A DNA stretch of 8,717 nt from Nitrospirota bacterium (GTDB taxonomy: Bacteria > Nitrospinota_A > UBA7883), in NCBI GenBank assembly GCA_011052055.1, contig DRJW01000139.1, positions 1 through 8,717 on the forward strand. The letters are read 5' to 3'. Shown in pieces: positions 1-5,931 of this stretch. Each line of letters starts with the position of its first letter. The stretch's first letter is position 1. Below the pieces are notes generated by a model, which was not told the origin of the DNA, searched no databases, and worked only from the letters and a program-made list of their open reading frames with translations. A program made the position numbers and the translations under genes.

Positions 1-847
1 CATGGTGGCTATTTATGATTTTAAGGAGCTTGCGTATAACTGCGCCAGGTCCGGGGTTGATTTTATAGTCGCCGGAGCTGGTTTGCCCACGGCCCTGCCT
101 GATATAGTCTCGAAATTCCCGGATACGATGATAGCTCCGATAACATCGTCGGTCAAAGCGGGAAGGGTTATGATCCGCAAATGGCTGTCGAAAGGGCGCG
201 CGCCAGACGCCATTGTTTTCGAATCGATACATCATTCCGGCGGTCATCAGGGCGGCTCTGTGAAGGATATACTGGGCGGAAACCATCAGCCGCAAGAGGT
301 GATAGGGGAGACGAGAAAACTTCTCGACGACCACGGTCTTTACGATGTCCCGGTCATATCGGCCGGAGGCGTGTGGGACAAGGAAGATATTATGAGGCAT
401 CTTTCCTGGGGCGCCCAGGGGGTGCAGATGGCCTCCAGGTTCCTGCTGACGGTGGAAGCGGGGCTGGAATTCGGCGGGATAAAGCTTTTCAAGAAAATCT
501 ATCAGGAAAACATCCTGCCGACAATCCTGGAATGCTCTCCCGCAGGTCTGCCGGGGAGGGCGGTGGCAACGCCTTTTTCAAAAAGGTTCGCCGCAGTGGA
601 CAACGAAATCACTAAAGAGCCTCACGATTGCCCTTTCGCATGTCTTTCTACATGCGCCAAGAAAAAATCGATCTATTGCATATTGCGAAACCTCACAGAA
701 GCGCTTCGTGATAACGTGGAGGAGGGTTTGTTCTTCGCCGGGTCGAACATCGGTAAGCCTGGCCTGGACAGGAATATTCTTTCCGTGAAAGATCTTATGA
801 GCGTTTTGCAATATGGAGAGCCGGTTCCTGTCAAAGCGGCGTTATAA
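1..847 (+). CDS. Nitronate monooxygenase / 2-nitropropane dioxygenase-family flavoprotein, 5' truncated by window edge
   Basis: FMN-dependent TIM-barrel oxidoreductase of the nitronate monooxygenase (NMO, YrpB/FabK-like) family, expected to be cytosolic. Members oxidise alkyl nitronates or act as NAD(P)H-dependent flavin reductases; the substrate here is unknown. The ATG at base 2 is not the start. The first residues (MVAIYDF...) match the internal 'N-I-M-V-A' strand of the family, so roughly 70-90 N-terminal residues lie outside the window. Visible in order, numbered from that Met: VAGAGLP (23-29); SGGHQGG (79-85) with the family's active-site-region His82; VPVISAGGVW (116-125), the FMN phosphate-binding strand; and GAQGVQMASRF (137-147). 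The C-terminal segment carries four cysteines (C210, C214, C218, C226) followed by GLFFAGSNIG (242-251), as in NMO-like proteins of many anaerobic and delta-type bacteria. The stop is TAA at 845-847. Family call is firm; exact reaction is not. Confidence 0.9.
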   Translation, partial: MVAIYDFKELAYNCARSGVDFIVAGAGLPTALPDIVSKFPDTMIAPITSSVKAGRVMIRKWLSKGRAPDAIVFESIHHSGGHQGGSVKDILGGNHQPQEVIGETRKLLDDHGLYDVPVISAGGVWDKEDIMRHLSWGAQGVQMASRFLLTVEAGLEFGGIKLFKKIYQENILPTILECSPAGLPGRAVATPFSKRFAAVDNEITKEPHDCPFACLSTCAKKKSIYCILRNLTEALRDNVEEGLFFAGSNIGKPGLDRNILSVKDLMSVLQYGEPVPVKAAL

Positions 848-859
848 AGCCACTTGTTG

Positions 860-887
860 TTGTTCCTGATCGCCGTTACTATATAAT
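860..887 (+). promoter_or_regulatory. Candidate sigma-70-type promoter for the ATPase-hemerythrin operon
   Basis: A perfect -10 hexamer TATAAT sits at 882-887. A partial -35, TTGTTC, lies at 860-865 with a 16-base spacer. The start point would be near 894, giving a leader of about 110 bases before the ATPase ATG at 1004. The leader holds a small dyad TGTAC-TT-GTACA (944-955) and an imperfect direct repeat ending TGGCGC (968-973 and 985-990). No convincing terminator for the upstream gene was found; the AAACC/GGTTT pairing around 900-916 is weak. Confidence 0.45.
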
Positions 888-1003
888 AAGCATGTTATAA
901 AACCTCTCTTCGGTTTCGTTTTGGAGTGTAAAGAGGTGGTCATTGTACTTGTACACCGTCGGCTCTCTGGCGCTATCTGTCTCTTGGCGCATAAAAAATC
1001 TTG

Positions 1004-2413
1004 ATGAAATCAAAACCGGGCGATATCGCAGAGCTGAGGCAATCAGGGTACGAGCCGATTCCGGTAAAACAAGAGCTTGAGCGAAACCTGATCTTTGCCA
1101 TGGAAAACGGCGAGGAGCTGTTCCCCGGCATAGTAGGATATGAAAACACGGTCATTCCTCAAACGATAAACGCCATACTTTCTCATCACGACATCGTTTT
1201 TCTGGGAGAAAAAGGCCAGGCTAAAACGAGGATGATGCGCGCTTTGACCCGTTTTCTGGACAAAGAGATTCCGGCCATAGCAGACTGCGAGATAAATGAC
1301 AATCCTTACGATCCCATATGCCTCAATTGCAGAAATAAAATAAAAGAAGAAGGGGGGGATGTGAAGATCGAATGGATAGACCGTACTGCGCGCTACGGCG
1401 AGAGGCTTGCGCCAGGCACGAAAATCGCCGACTTGATCGGCGATCTCGACCCGGCCAAAGTCGCTGGAGGGGCGCCGCTTGCCTCCGAGGACGCCCTGCA
1501 TTTCGGCCTTATTCCCAGGTTGAATCGTGGTATTTTCGCGATCAATGAACTACCGGATCTTGAATACCTGATCCAGGTGTCGCTTTTTAATATCCTGGAG
1601 GAGCGGGATGTCCAGATAAGAGGCTACCCGATACGTTTTCCGCTCGACGTCGCTCTGGTGTTTTCAGCCAATCCGGAGGAGTATAGCCGTTCGGGCAAGA
1701 TCATATCCCAGCTAAAAGACCGGATAGGAGCGGAAATCCGCACTCACTACCCGCTGTCACGCGAAGTCGGTCTGAAAATAATAGATCAAGAGGCCAAAAT
1801 CGAAGCTGGTAATGGACGTAAAGTCAAGGCGCCAGATTTTATGCGCGACATCGTGGAGCAGATCACAATGGACGCGCGCGTATCCCCCCATGTCAACCAG
1901 CGCTCCGGCGTATCGGCCCGGCTATCGATCACAAACTACGAGACAATGCTCGCAAACGCAAGGAGACGGGCGATCATGCTGGGCGAGACTGAAATCGCGC
2001 CGAGGATGAGCGATCTGAACTATCTTTATACCAGTTCGCTGGGAAAAATCGAGATGGACCCTTTCCGAGAGGAATCGCTCTCGGACGTTCAGGTTATAAC
2101 GCGGATTATGGAGAGCGCTGTAAGAAAAGTTTTCTTAGAAAGGATCGGCGCTGCGAATCTTGACGAGATGGTCGAGAAAATAAAAGGAGACGTATCAGTG
2201 GACACCGGGGACATGACGCCTTCCACCGACTACAGGAATGTAATATCCAGGGTGACCCAACTATGGGAGCCGGTTCATTCGCTTGGAGGGGACGAGTCGG
2301 ACGCCATGCGCGCTTCTTGCGTAGAGTTTATATTGGAGGGGCTGTATCTCACCGGCAAACTGTCGAGGAGACGCATTGGGGATATGGTTACTTATAGGGG
2401 CAAGACGCAGTAA
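1004..2413 (+). CDS. MoxR / magnesium-chelatase-like AAA+ ATPase
   Basis: AAA+ ATPase of the MoxR/ChlI-like clade, 469 residues from ATG 1004. Such proteins act as chaperone-like remodelers, usually with a VWA-domain partner; the client here is unknown. Visible motifs, numbered from ATG 1004: Walker A GEKGQAKT (68-75); C-X10-C-X2-C (C95, C106, C109); a conserved-looking block IADLIGDLDP (141-150); Walker B-like GIFAINELPDL (176-186), where Asn stands before the catalytic Glu instead of Asp; sensor 1 VFSANPEEY (219-227); and an Arg-rich QLKDRIGAEIRTHYP stretch (236-250). From memory, the Cys motif and the 'AINELPD' form are normal in this subfamily, so the Asn need not mean inactivity. TTG at 1001 is the only earlier in-frame start (TAA at 992). 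No clear Shine-Dalgarno precedes either, and ATG is preferred. The next gene starts 33 bases after the stop, suggesting co-transcription. No VWA gene is nearby. Confidence 0.88.
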   Translation: MKSKPGDIAELRQSGYEPIPVKQELERNLIFAMENGEELFPGIVGYENTVIPQTINAILSHHDIVFLGEKGQAKTRMMRALTRFLDKEIPAIADCEINDNPYDPICLNCRNKIKEEGGDVKIEWIDRTARYGERLAPGTKIADLIGDLDPAKVAGGAPLASEDALHFGLIPRLNRGIFAINELPDLEYLIQVSLFNILEERDVQIRGYPIRFPLDVALVFSANPEEYSRSGKIISQLKDRIGAEIRTHYPLSREVGLKIIDQEAKIEAGNGRKVKAPDFMRDIVEQITMDARVSPHVNQRSGVSARLSITNYETMLANARRRAIMLGETEIAPRMSDLNYLYTSSLGKIEMDPFREESLSDVQVITRIMESAVRKVFLERIGAANLDEMVEKIKGDVSVDTGDMTPSTDYRNVISRVTQLWEPVHSLGGDESDAMRASCVEFILEGLYLTGKLSRRRIGDMVTYRGKTQ

Positions 2414-2446
2414 TCGGAAGCTTCAGACAAAAATTAAGACTGTAAA

Positions 2447-2854
2447 ATGCGGACTATCGAATGGGATGATAAATTCATCCTGAAAATAGAAAAGCTGGAT
2501 CACCAGCATAAAGAAATGTTTGACTTGCTATGCCGTCTTGGTGAGACCATAGGTAAAAAAGAGGGGAAAGACAGGCAAAGCGCCATTTACGATGATCTGA
2601 TCGATTTGACACAAACACATTTTGAGAGCGAAGAGGAGATGATGGAGCGACTCGGATATTCAGATTACCAGCTCCACACCGATGAACATAATTTTCTTCT
2701 GGAGGTTGCGAGCAATTTCAAGGAAAAGCTTGAATTAAAAGGCCAGCCAATGCGTGAGGGCGACATGGCGTTCCTCCTCGATTGGCTGGAGATACATATT
2801 CTGGGAGCCGACAAAAAGCTTGGTGAATTCTTGACCGGGAGGGGAGTAAAGTAG
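2447..2854 (+). CDS. Bacteriohemerythrin (single-domain di-iron oxygen-binding protein)
   Basis: A 135-residue single-domain hemerythrin, close to the usual bacteriohemerythrin length. It binds O2 reversibly at a non-heme di-iron centre in a four-helix bundle. Proposed roles in the family are oxygen delivery to membrane oxidases, oxygen sensing in chemotaxis, and iron or redox buffering. All seven iron ligands can be assigned: H21 (in LDHQHKEMF), H58 and E62 (HFESE), H77 and H81 (HTDEH), H117 and D122 (HILGAD). Trp6 in the N-terminal EWDDKF and Trp113 also fit the family. No signal peptide or membrane segment is seen, so it should be cytosolic. ATG 2447 is preceded by A-rich sequence without a strong Shine-Dalgarno. 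It lies 33 bases downstream of the ATPase stop and 57 bases upstream of the aldolase-like gene. Confidence 0.95.
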   Translation: MRTIEWDDKFILKIEKLDHQHKEMFDLLCRLGETIGKKEGKDRQSAIYDDLIDLTQTHFESEEEMMERLGYSDYQLHTDEHNFLLEVASNFKEKLELKGQPMREGDMAFLLDWLEIHILGADKKLGEFLTGRGVK

Positions 2855-2911
2855 AAGCGTCCTAGTTTATAATTAAACAAATCATATTATTCATTTTAGT
2901 GGGGAAAGGGC

Positions 2912-4303
2912 ATGAAAGTCTCTAGCGTTAATGAGCTCAAATCTATAGTTTCCACCTGCGCGGATGTGGCCGATCAAGTCACTGTCACGGACGCTGAAGC
3001 CTTTCGGGGCGCCCCGATAGACAGGCTTGTCTATAACGCAGTGTTCGCCGGCAGTAAGGAAGTGAGAGGGACGGCGCGATGGATGATAAAAAGCGCGGGG
3101 CTAAGCCTGGGAGTATGGTCGGCTTCTATTCAGGGCCTGTACGAGGCGATGGGCAGAGGAGACGTCCGGGGATATACCGTGCCGGCCGTTAATATCCGTG
3201 GCATGTCTTATGATGTGGCCCGCGCGCTTGTGCGCGCCGCGATAAAAAACGGAGCCGGAGCGTTTATTTTCGAAATAGCCAAGTCCGAAATAGATTATAC
3301 GTATCAGCGCCCGGCGGAATATACAGCCGTCATGCTGGCCTCGGCGATAAAGGAAGGGCACGTCGGCCCACTGTTTATTCAGGGCGACCATTTTCAGGTC
3401 AACGCGAAAAAGTACGGGGAAGACCCGGAAAAAGAAGTGAGCGGCTTGAAAGAGCTGATAGGCGAGGCGGTGGGGGCGGGTTTTTACAATATTGATATAG
3501 ACACATCCACGCTTGTCGATCTTTCCAGGCCGGAGCTTATGGAGCAACAGAGACTAAATTACGAAGTCGGAGCCGAGTTAACCGCCCATGTCCGGTCGGT
3601 TGAGCCTGCGGGAGTCACGGTTTCAGTAGGCGGTGAAATCGGGGAGGTTGGTGAGAAAAACTCCACGGTGCAAGAGCTGGAGGCCTACATGGACGGGTAT
3701 CTTGGCGCAATTAAAAAGAGAGGGATCGAAAAAGGCATTAGCAAAGTATCTGTGCAGACCGGCACATCTCACGGCGGCGTTCCACTGCCCGACGGCTCTA
3801 TAGCTAAAGTGGCTCTCGATTTTGACACGCTCGACAAGCTGGGCGAGACGGCCAGGGTGAAATATGGTATCTCCGGGGCGGTACAGCATGGCGCCTCCAC
3901 TTTGCCCGATGAGATGTTCGACAGGTTCCCAGATGTAAACACTTCTGAGATACATCTTGCGACCGGTTTTCAGAACATGACTTACGACTCGAAAAATTTC
4001 CCTGCGGATCTAAGAGACCGGATATATAAAGGACTTCATGAAAAATTCGGATCAGAGAAAAAAGAGGGGCAGACCGAGGAGCAGTTTATATACAAGACAA
4101 GAAAAAAAGGGTTCGGGCTGGCCAAAGAAGAGATATGGACCTTGCCGGAGGATACAAGGAGAGCTATAGGAGCAGAACTGGAGGCGAAGTTTGATCTTCT
4201 GTTCAAAAAGCTCAACGCCGTTAACAATGTTGGGGATGTTAAAACGTATCTGAATTCAGCGCGAATCGCTCCCGACCCATCCCATGAGGTGGCCGGCGCC
4301 TGA
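2912..4303 (+). CDS. Long, divergent class II (zinc) aldolase-family protein
   Basis: A 463-residue protein with a class II fructose-bisphosphate/tagatose-bisphosphate aldolase barrel. Typical members have about 285-360 residues; this one has about 85 extra N-terminal residues before the first strand (GYTVPAVNIRG, 87-97) and a long charged C-terminal part after about 350. Catalytic Asp159 and zinc ligand His160 (QGDHFQ), Glu242 (GGEIGE), His287 (GTSHGG) and His326 (VQHGAS) are all present, so a metal-dependent aldol reaction is plausible. The phosphate/substrate loops differ from the classic forms: HGGSG is HGAST (326-330), and the usual K-[VM]-N-x-[AD]-T strand is EIHLATG (346-352), with His348 where Asn binds dihydroxyacetone phosphate. 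The substrate may therefore not be fructose 1,6-bisphosphate. ATG 2912 has a purine-rich ribosome site (GGGGAAAGGG, 2901-2910). A TATAAT at 2868-2873 has no good -35, so read-through from the hemerythrin gene is as likely as a separate promoter. Confidence 0.85.
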   Translation: MKVSSVNELKSIVSTCADVADQVTVTDAEAFRGAPIDRLVYNAVFAGSKEVRGTARWMIKSAGLSLGVWSASIQGLYEAMGRGDVRGYTVPAVNIRGMSYDVARALVRAAIKNGAGAFIFEIAKSEIDYTYQRPAEYTAVMLASAIKEGHVGPLFIQGDHFQVNAKKYGEDPEKEVSGLKELIGEAVGAGFYNIDIDTSTLVDLSRPELMEQQRLNYEVGAELTAHVRSVEPAGVTVSVGGEIGEVGEKNSTVQELEAYMDGYLGAIKKRGIEKGISKVSVQTGTSHGGVPLPDGSIAKVALDFDTLDKLGETARVKYGISGAVQHGASTLPDEMFDRFPDVNTSEIHLATGFQNMTYDSKNFPADLRDRIYKGLHEKFGSEKKEGQTEEQFIYKTRKKGFGLAKEEIWTLPEDTRRAIGAELEAKFDLLFKKLNAVNNVGDVKTYLNSARIAPDPSHEVAGA

Positions 4304-4311
4304 CGAATTTT

Positions 4312-4340
4312 CGCTCGATTTCGTTACGAAAGCGCTTTTT
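4312..4340 (+). terminator. Candidate rho-independent terminator after the aldolase-like gene
   Basis: It starts nine bases after the TGA. CGC (4312-4314) pairs with GCG (4332-4334), and TTTCG (4319-4323) pairs with CGAAA (4327-4331) around a TTA loop, leaving a four-base bulge at 4315-4318. A five-T run follows at 4336-4340. The stem is only moderate. The position, between the aldolase stop and the sigma-28 promoter, fits a transcription-unit boundary. Confidence 0.5.
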
Positions 4341-4350
4341 AGAGGTTCCC

Positions 4351-4377
4351 TAAAGTCTTCAGGTAAATCGCCGATAA
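4351..4377 (+). promoter_or_regulatory. Sigma-28 (FliA) flagellar promoter
   Basis: TAAAGTCT at 4351-4358, an exact 11-base spacer, then a perfect GCCGATAA at 4370-4377. The FliA consensus is TAAAGTTT-N11-GCCGATAA, so 15 of 16 positions match. Transcription should start near 4384, about 35 bases before the ATG of the YjfB-like gene. The site lies in non-coding DNA in the correct orientation, which makes a chance match unlikely. It implies control of the downstream gene by the late flagellar sigma factor. A TTGACA at 4379-4384 just downstream lacks a usable -10 and is probably irrelevant. Confidence 0.88.
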
Positions 4378-4418
4378 GTTGACAACGAAACATTCGATCA
4401 ATTTGTTAGGGCGCTCCT

Positions 4419-4604
4419 ATGGAAGTATCAGGATCGGGCGCGTTCGCTAAAACGCCCGGCATGGGCAAAATCTCCCAGGCGGAGAGACCGTCCCGGACGG
4501 ACGTGGCGGTCGCCAAACAGGGGCTTGCGGCCAAGAAGGCTCAAGGCGCGCAGTTAATCGATATGATCCAGAAATCAGGATCGATTATCGATGTGATGGC
4601 GTAG
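4419..4604 (+). CDS. YjfB-like putative motility protein
   Basis: A 61-residue protein without cysteines or membrane segments. The second half, from about residue 28 (VAVAKQGLAAKKAQGAQLI) to the end (IIDVMA), has the pattern of the YjfB/putative motility protein family: an Ala/Gln/Lys-rich amphipathic helix followed by a short I-D-V tail. The first 25 residues are Gly/Ser/Pro-rich and look disordered. The molecular function of the family is unknown; it is associated with flagellar genes. Support here is unusually good because a near-consensus sigma-28 promoter ends 41 bases before the start. AGGG at 4408-4411 with a seven-base gap to ATG 4419 is a plausible ribosome-binding site. It is a single-gene unit convergent with the transglutaminase-like gene. 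The family match is from memory of a short pattern; the gene being real and motility-controlled is more certain than the family name. Confidence 0.75.
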   Translation: MEVSGSGAFAKTPGMGKISQAERPSRTDVAVAKQGLAAKKAQGAQLIDMIQKSGSIIDVMA

Positions 4605-4656
4605 ACGGTCACTTACAACCTGTCCATGCGCTTTTCGCCTGTTGGTTTCCCCTTAT

Positions 4657-4694
4657 CTATCTTGGCGCAAGATTTAATGCATCTACAAAGATAG
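4657..4694. terminator. Inverted repeats between convergent genes, possible bidirectional terminator
   Basis: Two alternative stems lie between the YjfB-like and transglutaminase-like genes. ATCTTG-GCG-CAAGAT (4659-4673) is a perfect six-base-pair hairpin. CTATCTT (4657-4663) can instead pair with AAGATAG (4688-4694), seven base pairs around a 24-base loop. Neither strand has a real T-run after the stem. The position between convergent genes fits a transcription-stop or insulating role; the structure alone is not conclusive. Confidence 0.3.
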
Positions 4695-4709
4695 CTACCG
4701 CATTGACAA

Positions 4710-5771
4710 TTATTGCGTCTTTGTAAAAGTAATCGAGTATTTCAGCTTCTTTTGCGCCGCTAGCCATTCCAGCGATTTACCTTCGATTTCCGCATATGGA
4801 TACATAAAATAATTAAGCGTCCCATCGCTTTGACGAGGATTGAGAAAAATCCCTCTGCCACCCCTGCCAAGCACGATTCTATACTGATCGACATTATTGA
4901 CGTAGTAATCGCTTATGTCCCCGGCCTGATCGGGTTTAATATTTCTTATAAACATCAGCTTCGTTACGTCGGCCGGATCGGTTTGAACCCAACCATAACC
5001 CGGCTGATAATACTCCGCCCAGCAATGATTGCCCTTGGTCATGTCTGTCGATCCATCCTTTTTACCAAGGCGTAAGCCGAACACTTCCCTTGCGGGAATT
5101 CCGGCCCCTCTTGCAAGGGCCACATAAACGCTACTCAGATCGGCGCATTTGCCGCTTTTGCTTGCCAGCGTTCGCTCCACTATTCCAAGGCCGCATCCCT
5201 GCACGCCTGGATCTCGGTGAGTATTTTCCACTATCCATGTAAAAATAGCTTTATGCTTTTGCGCTATTGTTTTTTTCCCTTTCGTGATGGTTTTTGACAA
5301 CTCGCCTATTTTTCCACCAATGGGAATGTATTTCGTGCTTTTTATGAATTTGCTTATATATTGAGGAACACCAGGCTCTACGGAGCTGAACCGGCCCATC
5401 AGCCGTTCTTTTGCCGTCACTTTGAATGAATATAAGACATATCGTTGTTGATTTTTTGGCTTGTTCCATTCAGCGTACAACGCTATGTTTCCCGGTTCGT
5501 TCTGACCTAAAACGGCGTAATTATCAAAATTCCCCTCGATTTTTACATCTTCGATTTTCTGGAATTGATCCGTAACCGGGTAGGGTATCCATGCTTTTAC
5601 ATCGTGGCTTTCCGATGGCGCGTCAATCGTAACTTTTATGGTAATTTTCCCGCTTTGAATGCCGGAGGTGGGCGTAGCGGTGTGAAAAGGATTTTTTATG
5701 GCCGCCGCCGCGTCGACAGGCACAAGGCAAACAATGACGAACAATAAAAAAGTATTCCGGTTAATAAACAT
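4710..5771 (-). CDS. Secreted transglutaminase-like cysteine-protease-fold protein
   Basis: 353 residues from ATG 5771. The first 24 or so residues form a Sec signal peptide: a short N-terminus with one Arg, a hydrophobic core LLFVIVCLVPV, then an Ala-rich cleavage region (VDAAAA). The mature protein should be periplasmic or exported. Residues ~40-125 look like a beta-rich N-terminal domain. The transglutaminase-core (papain-like) domain follows with the full triad: Cys209 (SGKCADLSSVY), His249 (GNHCWAEYY) and Asp265 (VQTDPAD). Bacterial members act as proteases, cross-linkers or peptide-processing enzymes; no substrate can be named. Start choice: GGAGGG (complement of 5778-5783) lies six bases before ATG 5771 but directly abuts the upstream TTG at 5777, so ATG is the start. 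It has its own promoter (5813-5841) and lies 160 bases downstream of the ArsR-rhodanese gene on the same strand. The gene looks more AT-rich than the plus-strand genes. Confidence 0.88.
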   Translation of the reverse strand: MFINRNTFLLFVIVCLVPVDAAAAIKNPFHTATPTSGIQSGKITIKVTIDAPSESHDVKAWIPYPVTDQFQKIEDVKIEGNFDNYAVLGQNEPGNIALYAEWNKPKNQQRYVLYSFKVTAKERLMGRFSSVEPGVPQYISKFIKSTKYIPIGGKIGELSKTITKGKKTIAQKHKAIFTWIVENTHRDPGVQGCGLGIVERTLASKSGKCADLSSVYVALARGAGIPAREVFGLRLGKKDGSTDMTKGNHCWAEYYQPGYGWVQTDPADVTKLMFIRNIKPDQAGDISDYYVNNVDQYRIVLGRGGRGIFLNPRQSDGTLNYFMYPYAEIEGKSLEWLAAQKKLKYSITFTKTQ

Positions 5772-5777
5772 CGACAA

Positions 5778-5783
5778 CCCTCC
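5778..5783 (-). promoter_or_regulatory. Shine-Dalgarno site of the transglutaminase-like gene
   Basis: The minus strand reads GGAGGG here, six bases before ATG 5771. It is the strongest ribosome-binding site in the window, and it decides the start against the TTG two codons upstream. Confidence 0.8.
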
Positions 5784-5812
5784 ATTTGTTACGCTTCATT
5801 TAGCTTGATAGG

Positions 5813-5841
5813 AGAATATCGCGGAATTGACTGTAAGTCAA
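5813..5841 (-). promoter_or_regulatory. Sigma-70-type promoter of the transglutaminase-like gene
   Basis: On the minus strand, -35 TTGACT (5841-5836) and -10 TATTCT (5818-5813) are separated by 17 bases. The predicted start is near 5806, giving a leader of about 35 bases to ATG 5771. The -35 hexamer is one arm of a perfect inverted repeat (5827-5841), so a repressor or activator bound there would directly affect this promoter. Confidence 0.55.
5827..5841. repeat. Perfect inverted repeat over the -35 region, possible operator
   Basis: TTGACT-GTA-AGTCAA: six-base arms around a three-base centre, 15 bp in all. It lies between the ArsR-rhodanese gene and the transglutaminase-like gene and contains the latter's -35 element. 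No T-run follows it on either strand, so it reads as a protein-binding dyad and not as a terminator. The binding protein is unknown. An AT-rich run built on TTAATTAATTAA lies just beyond (around 5870-5882). Confidence 0.45.
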
Positions 5842-5931
5842 ATGTTTTCAATATGATAGTTATTTTATCAATTAATTAATTAAGTATGCGGCTTTGGGAT
5901 TAGATTAAAAATGAAAATTGCGGGATGTAGC

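Noticed and set aside
181..615. 144-codon plus-strand open frame inside the NMO-like gene
   Set aside because: Arg/Gly-rich low-complexity translation without a domain; it is the shifted frame of the NMO-like coding sequence, which shows clear family motifs.
1043..1501. 152-codon minus-strand open frame opposite the ATPase gene
   Set aside because: Lies fully antisense to Walker A and B coding sequence and shows no recognisable motif or start signal.
3101..3547. 148-codon minus-strand open frame opposite the aldolase-like gene
   Set aside because: Antisense shadow of conserved aldolase motifs; composition is that of a reverse frame.
4379..4401. TTGACA consensus -35 upstream of the YjfB-like gene
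   Set aside because: At 17 bases the -10 position reads TTTGTT, and the start would leave a leader of only a few bases; the sigma-28 site explains the region better.
4658..4670. 13-mer TATCTTGGCGCAA shared with 3698-3710, and TCTTGGCGCA again at 982-991
   Set aside because: One copy is inside the aldolase coding frame and contexts are unrelated; probably chance from composition, though the intergenic copy is part of a hairpin.
4665..4682. Sigma-54 promoter (GG/GC pattern in TTGGCGC...ATGCA)
   Set aside because: The distance between the GG and GC elements is 15 bases and not the required 12.
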